Of a DNA stretch of 64,000 nucleotides, positions 31,049-40,843 are shown one piece after another. The stretch is from assembly GCF_001653235.2 (NCBI RefSeq), contig NC_035791.1, positions 6,076,001 through 6,140,000 on the forward strand. Direction: 5' to 3'. Source of the stretch: Pochonia chlamydosporia 170. Its lineage: Eukaryota; Ascomycota; Sordariomycetes; Hypocreales; Clavicipitaceae. Both the position numbers and the translations under genes were made by a program. Position 1 is the stretch's first letter. Each line of letters opens with the position of its first letter. Under the pieces are notes generated by a model. The model did not search any database and was not told where the DNA came from. It saw nothing but the letters and a program-made list of their open reading frames with translations.

Positions 31049-32131
31049 CTAAATAGACAACATAATCATCGAACAATCCGTACCGTGTGGGACGATGATT
31101 TCGTTTCTCGTGTCAAGTTCAGACTCCCCAGGAGGTTTGATAGCATGCCCCATCTGACATTTCATCTGGTGGTGTCTTATTGTGTTCAGCTCACCGGCGA
31201 TAACGCGATTTTCCGTATGCAACGCCAGCAATCTGCGCCTGGCTAGCCGTAGTATTGATCCTTTGCTCCGGCCTCGTGCCCCCCCGTCTGTGAATCCCAT
31301 GGAAACCAGATCCTTCTCATCTGTGCATTCAGAGATGGCGTTAAATAAGAGTTGAAAGTCGTTGTTCAACCTGCTGCGATAGTTCCTCTCTACTTGGTTA
31401 TGGCAACCACGTAATTGAGCCTTCCGATCTTGTCCGGAAGCACTCGTATCTCCATCTGCACAAACGATAGCATCATCTAGCCGAACATGGGCCGGCTTCC
31501 TCTTACGACGTCTCACTGGTCCCCTGTCGCCGATAGGACTACATTCGGTGGTATCATCCGGCGTTGACGCAGACTGTGTCTTTGACGTGCCGGAACACTT
31601 ATTCGGATTATAGCTTGGTGCTGTTTGGTGTGGGACATTGGTGGTGCTCGACACCTGAGGTCTGCAATCGACTTTGTCATCGACCTTGTCATCGACCTGG
31701 TCAGGCCGAAGGAAGCCTGGGCCGTCAATTGTGGACGCCAGTTGATATTCACCTGCAGTAGACTGTATTGACAAACAAGGGTGCAGCCAGTTAATACATT
31801 CACCAGAATCTTGGCTAAGCTCGGAGCAGGATATCGAGGCGTGCCGTCTATTGTGGCTACTCGGATCCCACGACAGAATATTGTGCTCCGAGTGTGCAAA
31901 CGAGGAGAAATTGCTCGGTAAGCTACTGTCTAGGACTGGTGTCAAGGCAAACATGTCCTTCGTTGCCCCGAGCCATTGACCCTAAGGGATGAAGAAGTTA
32001 GCATATTGTTCCTGAAAATGCGCGGTAAAGATTGTCCGGTTGGCCTATCTCACCACCGAAATGCTGCTTTCGTCCAGACTGTCTAACCAGGCCATGTTTG
32101 CTCTATGCACTTCCGGCCAATTCAGATCCAT
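31049..32131 (-). CDS. bHLH transcription factor
   Basis: Exon 1 (32131-32054, MDLNWPEVHRANMAWLDSL) and exon 2 (31981-31049) join over a 72-nt intron (GTGAGA, branch GCTAAC, CTTAG) in phase 0 to give 336 residues. After an acidic and Ser-rich N-terminal half and a basic patch (RRRKRKPAHVRLDD), a bHLH domain is plain. The basic region is HNQVERNYRSRLN with the E-box-contacting His, Glu and Arg. Helix 1 is NDFQLLFNAI, then a long loop, and helix 2 begins at SKGSILRLARRRLLALHTEN, continuing into a short leucine-zipper-like stretch. This SREBP-like fungal bHLH class regulates morphology or secondary metabolism in several ascomycetes. It lies between the pyruvate-metabolism group and the RiPP-like cluster and could control either; the sequence alone does not decide. 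Confidence 0.88.
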
Positions 32132-33362
32132 TTCTTGATGTATCTGCGGATTCACCATGGAACGTCGCCCGGCGAAGATGAAAGGATCCGGATGATATAT
32201 CGCGAGCACTGCTTAAACAGCAAGTATTGCGGCTGGATTTCGAGTTTATTATCATTTTTTTTTCTTCTGGATATGGGTAATTTAATTCAAGACAGCATCA
32301 GACCTGCCTTTATACTTTCGCTGTTTGATAGTGGAGTGACGCCGCTTTGCTGCCACTGACAGCGAACATCCAGACCTTCGGAAGGTTTGTTACATTACCT
32401 TGCCACAGTACAAGCATCTCCATAGTGGTCGAATACCAGACCAGTTGACGTTTGAAGAACCGGAGATGCGGGTGACTACGGCGCGGCAGGCCCAGACGCC
32501 ACAAAAAGTCTAAGGTGCAAAAGTGGTTCGACTTCAATGTTGAGGCTTCAACATCTGACACCATTCAATGTTGGCCACCACCAACATGAGAGTGACAGTG
32601 GATCAGGTCACGGAACTCAACTATCAGTCACATGTGCAAGTCTCTCCTGTGACGTATATTTTACCATCTAACCATACCAATCTACTCACCACCGTCGTTT
32701 TGCGTAGTGTTTCCCTGCACATCGGCAATTATTACTCTCCAAGCATCGCCTGAGGTGGGAGTCGTCGTCATGCCGCCATTCATTTGTAGCCAACCCGGTC
32801 AACTTGACGCAACGAGGAACATTTGAACTCGGAGTGCGCCAGGGACAGGCTACTGTTGATGGCCCACAACCTCGCAACGTCGGCTCATCTCATCTAGCGA
32901 GGTAACAAAGATATGGTGCAAGTGTGTATAATCTGGAATACCCGAAACTCGTATTGAAGGGGGAAGCGGCGATGATAGTTATTAAATAATGTCAAGTCGC
33001 CTCGCTTGGCCGTCTACTCAATGCCTAATGAGGGCTGCTTCTTACTTTAGCATTTTAGTACGCCCACTACGCGGACTCGTAATTTACAACTCCTATGCCC
33101 TACGCCTGGCTAAAATGGCCCTTGCCATTGAATACAGCACCTTTTTGCAGCATGGGAATCGCTCGGAACACCAGTCAACACCCATTCAGATAGCAGATGT
33201 TGTTTCCTTGCCATACCTCCTCCTCAAAACATCAAGTTAACAGAAAGTGGTTTACCTGAGAGATGCACTAGCTGTTACATCGCCTTCTCGGCAATTGATC
33301 ATGGCTGGGCAGTTGGACGCAAGTTGTGGTTTAGTCTTGTTGTCACAATAGTGGCACTCGAA
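32132..33362. other. intergenic with dispersed repeat copy B
   Basis: No gene supported. It contains the second copy of the 135-bp dispersed repeat at 32899-33033 and short unassignable frames. Confidence 0.5.
32899..33033. repeat. dispersed repeat, copy B
   Basis: It aligns over about 135 bp with 15911-16045 in the same orientation. Ends are ragged and flanks unrelated. No open frame or terminal inverted repeat is obvious. Confidence 0.75.
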
Positions 33363-34356
33363 TCAACTATGAGGTTCATCGCCTCGAAAAGATGTCCCTG
33401 CCACCGCCTTAGTATGTCGTCCGTAAGGTTGTGAAAGATCCCGTCTATTGAGCGACTTACCCAAAATAGGATGCGATAGTATGGGGCCAGTCAGGCTTGG
33501 AACGTAATTCTCCTTCGACCAAGCCATCAATTTGTCCCAATTTCGACACTGATGTTCCGTGCTCATACTAGGCCACGGCCATCTATAGTCCTCCTTCCAT
33601 TCGTACGTGTGCAGAGATATATCCCCATGACACATGACCACTTGGCGAAGCAAATCAATGCAGTGGTCAAAGTGCTCCTGCTGGTCCGCAAGTGGGTTAG
33701 GATCGTGGTAGTAGTCGGAGTAGTAGGATTTGCGAATTTTGTTCACGCAGTGCAGTGTGTGAAAGACATCCAGAGTCGCGAGGTAGCCGCCCTGGTCGTC
33801 ATTTAAGGGCACAGAGGTTTTGTTTGCCTTTTCAAGGTCCACCTTTTGTACCCGGAGGTTGTTATCTTAATGAATGGCTTGTTAAAACTCTGACAGAACG
33901 AAGGGTAGCGAACTTCAATTACATTGTAAAAGGTCCTCCCATGCTGCATCTTGCTCCGGTCGTGGCGGGCCTCTATATTTGCCATTATCTTCAAGGTTGT
34001 GGACAATCGTTTGTTTCTCATATTTTATAGCTGTTCTCGCGGGAGCTAACATATGTCAGCATCATACTCTTGTGTTCGCGGTAGTCTGTTTTCTTACAAT
34101 AGATTGCGCCATCCTCACAGGCACATTGCTTCCCATTTATTCTTACACTCCATGCATATAATGTGACGGTGAGGACGGTGTAAAAGACAAAAGCGCCGGC
34201 ATGAAGGTAGGTCTTTAATCTGCCGTTTCGTTTTGATGTCGTAGATGGTTGAGAATGTAGAAGCTTCTCTTGTGATTGATCGTCGCTTAACAGACTCTCC
34301 GTGTCTAGTGAATCTGTAGGGTCATGGCCCTTTGTCAAAGCCCGCCCTGAATACAT
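33363..34356 (-). CDS. UstYa-family oxidase (DUF3328), first of three
   Basis: Exons 34356-34098, 34030-33923 and 33865-33363 join in phase to 289 residues. Exon 1 has a cytosolic N terminus and one transmembrane helix (AGAFVFYTVLTVTLYAW). Exon 2 gives IKYEKQTIVHNLEDNGKYRG then PPRPEQDAAWEDLL, the typical UstYa middle. Exon 3 gives YNNLRV and KTSVPLNDDQGGYLATLDVF leading into the paired HxxHC motifs, HTLHC and HFDHC, which are proposed metal/active-site residues. UstYa-type proteins carry out oxidative cyclisation of peptide cores in ustiloxin, phomopsin and asperipin pathways. This gene is the next one downstream of the repeat precursor and shares its strand. A further intron near 33470 (donor GTAAGT after PIL) would give a different, shorter C terminus; I could not decide this. 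Confidence 0.88.
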
Positions 34357-34911
34357 GGTTGTGCAGGAAAAGTATCAACACACAACACAAGATTTTTGCG
34401 AGTTATGGAGATTTCAGGACTCTAGGAAGTTGTAATGGAAGGAGCCAGTCAAACTGCATGAGAATAGGTCAAGGGGATGTAACAGTACCGAACTGCAGGG
34501 CTATCCTTAGTGCTCACCGTCACCTGACGTAATTGCACTTTGCACTATGTAGCGCATAGTATTGATGTTCAAGCGACAGGGACTTGACTACATCTGCAGT
34601 CGGATGGGGCTACGTCTTTTGTAAGGTTACATCTAGTGTTTCTGTCGCGGGGGAGCTTTAATGAGTTGTTGACGCCGTGCCCTGATGTGCTCATTCAGAT
34701 TTCGCAACAGTGGAGAGGCTTTTTCGATTACAGCCAATCAGGTTGAATGATGAGTTGCAGACGTTTTAATGAGATAAACTTCAGTTTATGAAATAGCATT
34801 CCATTACGAGTAGACTATGTTTAATCCACCACAATAGGTACATCAGTGATGGTTTAAGCTCGGGTGCTATTTCCCCCAACCAGTTGCGTTATCATGTGAA
34901 GCATATAGGAT
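34357..34911. other. intergenic, with decayed precursor repeat
   Basis: Region between UstYa-1 and the precursor gene. Bases 34862-34911 carry a diverged copy of the precursor repeat just beyond its stop codon. Nothing else seen. Confidence 0.5.
34862..34911 (-). repeat. decayed extra copy of the precursor repeat
   Basis: Read on the minus strand, the sequence after the stop codon aligns to the repeat DNA encoding ILYNNQAGWGKR. The shared GGTTGGGGGAAA versus GGCTGGGGGAAG block is clear, with substitutions and small indels elsewhere. The KR site and Tyr codon are lost. It indicates that the array was once longer. Confidence 0.65.
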
Positions 34912-35406
34912 TTAAGCCTCAGAGCGCTTCCCCCAGCCAGCCTGGTTGTTGTACAAAATATCGGGACTCTGAGCCTCAGAGCGCTTCTCAGAACGCTTTC
35001 CCCAACCAGCCTGGTTATTGTACAAAATGTCAGGGCTCTGGGCTTCGGAACGTTTCTCAGAGCGCTTTCCCCAACCGGCCTGGTTATTGTACAAGATATC
35101 AGGGCTCTGAGCCTCAGATCGCTTGTCCTCAGAACGCTTTCCCCAGCCGGCCTGATTGTTGTAGAGAATGTCAGGGCTCTGAGCTTCAGAACGCTTCTCA
35201 GAACGCTTGCCCCAACCAGCTTGGTTGTTGTACAAGATGTCAGGGCTTTGAGCCTCAGAGCGTTTCCCCCAGCCAGCCTGGTTGTTGTACAAAATGTCGG
35301 GGCTCTGAGCCTCGGAGCGCTTGTATTCGTCGGTGTCCAGTGGTTGAACTGGTGCGGCAATGGCGGCACCAAATAGTGCGAGTGCAATGGGAATAAAAGT
35401 CTTCAT
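34912..35406 (-). CDS. RiPP precursor with six KR-ended 19-residue repeats
   Basis: 164 residues from the ATG at 35406, chosen because it starts a clear signal peptide (MKTFIPIALALFGAAIAA). The frame upstream to 35478 has none. A 12-residue leader ending in KR is followed by six identical copies of SEAQSPDILYNNQAGWGKR at residues 31-49, 50-68, 73-91, 97-115, 120-138 and 143-161. They are separated by SEKR or SEDKR spacers, and the chain ends in SEA. Each KR is a Kex2-type cleavage site. Secretory entry, Kex2 punctuation, near-perfect repeats and three UstYa-family genes within 4 kb are the hallmarks of dikaritin-type fungal RiPPs such as ustiloxin and asperipin. The candidate core is around ILYNNQAGWG, with Tyr and Trp as possible oxidation or crosslink sites. 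Alternatively it is a secreted repeat peptide or pheromone-like precursor, but it lacks known alpha-pheromone motifs. Confidence 0.9.
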   Translation of the reverse strand: MKTFIPIALALFGAAIAAPVQPLDTDEYKRSEAQSPDILYNNQAGWGKRSEAQSPDILYNNQAGWGKRSEKRSEAQSPDILYNNQAGWGKRSEDKRSEAQSPDILYNNQAGWGKRSEKRSEAQSPDILYNNQAGWGKRSEKRSEAQSPDILYNNQAGWGKRSEA

Positions 35407-36512
35407 TTTGAAAGATTTGTCGGGTTGAACAGATGGTTTGAGACAAGTGTTGTTGTTTGATGTGAGGATATCTTTCACAAAGACAATACGAATGTGCTGG
35501 ATAACTCTCTATCTATCTATATGACTAGTTGTCTGACAATATCCTGAAACAGAGCATCAACTTGGGGAACGTTGCAACACACCCATAGCGGGGAAACCTC
35601 TCCAACATTGATTTCACCATTTTTCATTCACTGATGCCAAAGTTGTTGTGTAAATGCCTCTGTTCGCGGGGTATAGCTAACTGGCTAATTAGCCGACGAA
35701 ACCTAATGGACGGCAGTGATCCTTCGACAGGGGGCCTGCGTGTCAGCAGCCACTTTGACTTTGTTCTTGTCCAGTCGAATCTTTAACGGCCGAAGGGAAA
35801 TTTGCACGCTAAGCTAAGACCGAGTTAAGTCAGCGGATCTATACCTTGGGACTTTGTTTGCTTTTGACAATTCCTAATGCGTAACTAGATGAGCTCCATC
35901 TTAAAAGTGCAATTGGTTGATCAAGGGTCCTTTCACATCGGCAATTGGCTATGCGGGGGTTAATAGCCTCGCGTAAGTCGTGGCACTATACCAAGATGAG
36001 AGACGAAAGTCACAACTTCTCGTCTTGTTGATCCTTCTTCTGCACGTCAGACTGAGGTTGTACTATATCCTACGTAGTATCTGAACAACACGCACGCCAT
36101 CTGCTGCAAGACGTGCTTACAGGACTCATCATAGCCAATAGCCACCAGTGCAAAGTGAATGATGTGCGAACACTTCTGACTCAGTGTGGCAATGTGTGCT
36201 TATAGACTCAAAAGCAAAATGTAACCTTCTTAAACCGGAAATGCGAAGTTTAGAAGATCGCTTACCGATACCCGGGAGGATCTGACTTTAGGATGTCGCT
36301 TTTTCTCACACAGTCCACAATGCACGGTACAGGATGGTGTAAGGCGGCGCTAGTTCAAACGAAAATCTGCTTACGTAGGACGTTTCGTTTATGCGTAGTA
36401 GTTCAACAAGTACTCAACGCTGTGATACATGTAACTCTCTGCGTCAAGACAGCCAGGCTTCTCTTGAAAGGCTTCCTATCACATTCAAATCTCATTCACT
36501 TAGACGGACCAC
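35407..36512. promoter_or_regulatory. divergent promoter of precursor and UstYa-2
   Basis: 1.1 kb between the divergent precursor and UstYa-2 genes. No gene supported. Joint regulation is inferred from the arrangement; no specific operator was recognised. Confidence 0.45.
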
Positions 36513-37405
36513 ATGGCGACTGACCGATGCTCGGATGAAGTGCCATTTCTGGCTGATGAGGAGAAAGACGTCTTTATAACATCGAAGCGATTGTCAAGAC
36601 GAGAAAAATGGGCATATTGCTTGCCATATTCTGGCTTGCTGAACGTAGTGCTGCTTTTAGCACTAGTGGCAGCATGGTTCTTGCAAAGACACGATCCGAA
36701 TAAGGCGTATATTCCAAATGAGATATACTGTAAGCCACCTTTGCCTTTGTTCCGATGAGTAGCTTTCTAATGGGATTAAAGCACCTGCACAATCTGCAGT
36801 TGAGTATCAAACAGTTGTTTTCACTGGTGGTCTGCGAGGAGACACATCAAAGTTCCTAGGCTCTTCCAGCGAAGTGGACGCTCAATGGGACGAGCTTTAC
36901 AACCGTGAGTTTAACTTCAGACGAGCTCAATATCCGTGACAAAAAGACTAATCACCAGGTTTAAGAGGTGTTAATATCCCAAATTTCTCCCGAATCTGCT
37001 GCAAAGCTTCCCAACGCAACAACGCCATTCACCTACGACACCAGTCATTACATTGTGGAACTCGATGTTTTTCACCAACTACATTGCCTCAATATGCTAC
37101 GCAAGCTGGTATACCCCGACGTCTACAAGATGGACTTGACATCGGGTTCGGAAAAAGCTGAAGACAATATCTTTCACATGGAGCATTGCTACGAGCAGTT
37201 GAGGCAGTCGCTCCAATGTTCCTCGGATATCAGCACGATATACTGGCAATGGAGTGAGAAGAAGCAGAAAATGGTTGGGAACGTGGGAACAACGCATACG
37301 TGCAAGAATTTTGAAAAGATTAGAGACTGGGCGGTAGAGCACAAGGCTCAGACTGATTTGGACTTTGATGTGCATGTAAAGGGAGCACCATTACCACAGG
37401 ATTAG
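36513..37405 (+). CDS. UstYa-family oxidase (DUF3328), second of three
   Basis: Exons 36513-36729, 36782-36904 and 36966-37405 join in phase to 259 residues. The N terminus is cytosolic and acidic, followed by one membrane helix (GLLNVVLLLALVAAWFL). The luminal part begins SPAQSAVEYQTVVFTGGLRG, then EVDAQWDELYN, both close to the UstYa consensus. The two conserved motifs are FHQLHCLNMLRK and FHMEHCYEQLRQ, giving HQLHC and HMEHC. Such proteins act in the secretory path on Kex2-released peptides. It diverges from the precursor gene across 1.1 kb. The final acceptor (TTTAAG at 36965) is chosen because it keeps the frame into VLISQISPESAAKLPN. This is the most canonical of the three copies. Confidence 0.92.
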
Positions 37406-37562
37406 AAAGCGTGTGACATGCGATTTATATAATGAGTATCATCTATCTTCACTTTACGGCCAAAGCCAATTGCAGTTATAAATGCTCCGCTAAATTGACT
37501 TGTTTATGAATGGGGAGTCATATGCTCCGTAACTTTGCCCATTCTCAACAAATGAGCACATT

Positions 37563-38237
37563 TTATTTTGCGCATTTCGGATACTTTACAAAGATCTTTG
37601 TGCCCGAATCCTTCATGCCTTCCGGATGGCCTCCAATCATCTTTACGCAATGGCTTGTATGATGATAGTTGGCAGTGTACGAGTCCAACTCCTGCGTCGG
37701 ATCCAGCAAGATTCTATGTAGCCGCTTCCACACATACATGCAATGCGTGACATGCCAGTCAAACGTAGTTACAAAGTGTCCATAATCGCCAGCACCAAGC
37801 TCTTGCATGGTAAGGTTCCGACCTGACGCAATCTCATACGGCCAATGGCGCTCTTTATACATGGCCTCGGCGTCTTCTGCATCCGCTTCTGTGAGGCAAG
37901 ACTTTGGCAGCCACGAGTGAAGAACGATGCTGTACTGGCAGCCTCGTGCTTTTGCGTCTTCGGGTGAGTTGCCACAGTCGCCGTGAGACCAGGCCAACGG
38001 AAGGCCAGTGTTGGGATCAGAACCATTGCGAGCGTGTGGTAGGTTGCGCGCGTGTGGCGGTTCTGGCATTATAAAGGCTGAATAAAGAGCCATTACGGCT
38101 CCCATTGTGACGAGACCAAGAAGAAATGAGCTCAATGTTGAAACCCATCCTCGGTGCGGTCGGATAGGTTTTTGGTAATCTTCTCCATAGTCGCTAGTAT
38201 CGTTGTCGACTTGCGCGTACTTGATCTTGTCGGTCAT
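37563..38237 (-). CDS. divergent UstYa-like membrane protein, third of three
   Basis: An intronless frame of 224 residues. It has a charged cytosolic N terminus, one transmembrane segment (STLSSFLLGLVTMGAVMALY), a short Pro/His-rich linker with a near-duplicated PPHARN/LPHARN, and a luminal domain. That domain keeps two His-x-x-His-Cys-type motifs (HVTHC in DWHVTHCMYVWKRLHR, and HTSHC), the spacing logic of UstYa proteins. However, the middle (WSHGDCGNSPEDAKARGC and SIVLHSWLPKSC) has its own conserved cysteines and no GGYLATLDVFH block. It belongs to a distant branch of the DUF3328-type proteins. Convergent with UstYa-2 with 157 bp between stops, it probably completes the cluster. The exact reaction is unknown. 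Confidence 0.82.
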   Translation of the reverse strand: MTDKIKYAQVDNDTSDYGEDYQKPIRPHRGWVSTLSSFLLGLVTMGAVMALYSAFIMPEPPHARNLPHARNGSDPNTGLPLAWSHGDCGNSPEDAKARGCQYSIVLHSWLPKSCLTEADAEDAEAMYKERHWPYEIASGRNLTMQELGAGDYGHFVTTFDWHVTHCMYVWKRLHRILLDPTQELDSYTANYHHTSHCVKMIGGHPEGMKDSGTKIFVKYPKCAK

Positions 38238-40843
38238 GTTGGGAGTCGGTAATTGCGCATCTTCTTTTTTTTTTCCTTCCCGGATGGTTTATGATGAGCC
38301 TAGGAGAACATTATACCCCTCTGCGATGTTTTTGGTCTCCCAGAAACTTGGAAAGGGTTAGCTAGAGTCTGATGTAACCATGAAAAGGATAACATGGGGT
38401 AATGATGACAGGATGCATCAAATGCCGTACCGTGACCAGAATAAAATATTCATACTGTGTAATCAAGCATCAACCATTGTAGCAGGAATCTTGGTTCACC
38501 AGCGCTTATTATTGGTCCCCGCGTTAAACGTAGCATTTGAAAGTATGCGTGGGTCTATCTGCTTTAAGCGTTTTCCTATCAGTAGGCTATTAGTAAGAGA
38601 ATTAAAGAGCTAGGCGAGAAAGAATATAGGAAGCAGCCTAAGTCCAGCCCAGGTTGACAAGAGAGGCAAGGTTCATACGAACACATCCATGTTGGATAAG
38701 AGCAACTTTACCGATCATGTATGTGACTTGGGCTGTCGGTGTGCTCCTCACCGATCTAACCGTGACGTTTTCAAATGTTGTGGTTTATTCTGGGGTTGCT
38801 TCAGTTCTTCTGAGTTACTTGCATAGAGTTAGACGAACTGATGATGGCCGTGCATTGGATGGGGTTGAGTTCCACAAGTCAGCGCACAATTGAGCTACGG
38901 AGCCAAGAACATGTACCATGTAGTTGTAGCTGACATTTTTCCTTCATCAATTGATCAATGTTTGCTGATTCTTTCTTTGGTGTGCTCACAGCCTCAAACT
39001 TCATCCCCCCGGAAATACAAGTGACCACCCAACAATCCACGCAACTGATGAAACCCCAGACCAAATCCCTTGCCAAAATGATTTCAACAGCTAAATCTGT
39101 AGGTATGCTTAGCGAATGGTATTATCAACGGTAGGTCGACGAGATCTCACAGATCCGTCTTACTGCAAAGAGCGATTTGTCGTCGCCCAACGCTAGAAAC
39201 GACGAATAAATCGCAATAATAAGACCAGATCTAACTATTTCTAAATCCTCGACTTTCGATGTAATATCCGTAGCCTACTGTTGCAGCATAAGCCTGGGGA
39301 GTTTGCGTGGCTTCTCTTGATGAGGTGGCCAAACCGTGGACATGACTCCCCTAGAAACTCCGACGAAGAAGGTCAAGACCTTTCTCTGGTATCAATTTAA
39401 GAACTTGGGCATTTCGTAAGGATACGCTTCCCTGATCTCTACACTATGGTTTCTCGTCTAGCTATTACTCACAGCGCATAGACAAAGTAGCCTAGGATAC
39501 TGACATAGAGATCGCTTATTTAAAAAAGGTCCCCAGCGATAGAAGCTTCCTTAGTCTATTTTCAAATTTATAGACCAACCCTTAAGCAATAGATTTTGTA
39601 TAAGAAACTTTCCTCCAAGTAGTAGGAGTGGTGCAGATAGTTGCAACGTGCATAAAGTGACAGACGGCTGACCTCGGATGGTAGAGTTTTACTTGTACTG
39701 GACTTCTAATGGACTCCTATTGGTTCTCTTTTTCACATATATAATCCCGGTTTAATTAGAGCCCGAGACGAGGTCTATTTAAGGTTGCTATGCGTTCAGC
39801 CGGCAACTAGTGGCGGAAACTCATCGCCATCTTGAAACCAACCGAACGGGGAAAATGCCGAGCAGGGTCATACAAAGCAATCCGGCCACCAATTAAATTA
39901 GGACTTGCTCCCGTAGTGTAAGTTTCAACTTTAAGATTGTCGGGGAAATAAGTAGATACCTCAGTCCAAGTACGTGGCTAGTCGATGGTGGTGAGGTGTC
40001 AACAAAAGTCTGGTCATCGCACTACATGATCTCGGTCAGGTAGGCCATACGGGACGCGAGAACGCGAACCGAGACAATATCGGCTTTATCGTAGTATATT
40101 ATAGTTGAAAGGATCACTTACTAACTCAATTTACATTTCTACGATGACCTGGCATTGTCTATTAGCGGAGCTAGCTTTGGTTCGGTTTGATGGGCATGAT
40201 TGTACGGTGTAAGAGTAATGGCGTACGAGAGAGCAACTTATTCAATACAAGGCATTTAAACTCTAAGTATCTCAAAAGCAAGAAAAGACTTTTATAATAA
40301 TCAAAAACCCTGCTCTTCTCTCATTACGCACGGAAAGGGAAGTGTGTTCAACAGCACCGTTGTGCTTCTCCAATAGTCACCAGCATCAATCATTTAGACT
40401 CTGCGGCGATACATAGATGCACGACTTCCGGCAAATAATTACCTATAATAGAAGGAGGCACAGTAGAGACTGGAAACGTAAAGATAATAACCCAGAAGCT
40501 GTTTGACATGCATAGTAGGTATAAGACACTGGGGGTGTCATTCCACGTTCATACGCAGTGAGAGAATGCCGAAAGGACATGAAGATATTTTCAATGTTGC
40601 ATTACCGAACCAATCAGCCTTTTTTCTGAGTTTATGAGTGTATTACTGGTTCATCGGAAAGATGTTGTGTTGCATGTCCCACTCCAACCTCCAAAACACA
40701 CTTCACACATTCGGCGTCTCCACAGTTGACTTCCTTTCAACTTCAACCTGCACCTTCACTCATCAATTTTTCGCATTTCAACGCCCCAACTCAATTGAGC
40801 ATCAAGTCATTCATCCTTCGGCTCATCCCACCGTATTCATCCC
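38238..40843. other. long gene-poor region
   Basis: 2.6 kb without a supported gene, between the RiPP-like cluster and the alpha-glucoside cluster. A 25-codon frame at 39342-39419 (MTPLETPTKKVKTFLWYQ) faintly recalls the helix-turn-helix start of Tc1/pogo-type transposases. It stops at once, so at most it is a relic. AT-rich, many stops in all frames. Confidence 0.45.

Noticed and set aside
34854..35396. Long frames on both strands across the RiPP precursor
   Set aside because: They are shadows of the repeat DNA; only the frame with signal peptide and KR punctuation makes biological sense.
34912..35406. Alpha-type mating pheromone precursor
   Set aside because: KR repeats fit, but the repeat lacks the Trp-Cys...Gly-Gln-Pro-Cys-Trp type core usual in this group, and UstYa genes adjoin it.
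39342..39419. Tc1/pogo-type transposase fragment
   Set aside because: Only 25 codons of weak resemblance and an immediate stop; no terminal repeats found.
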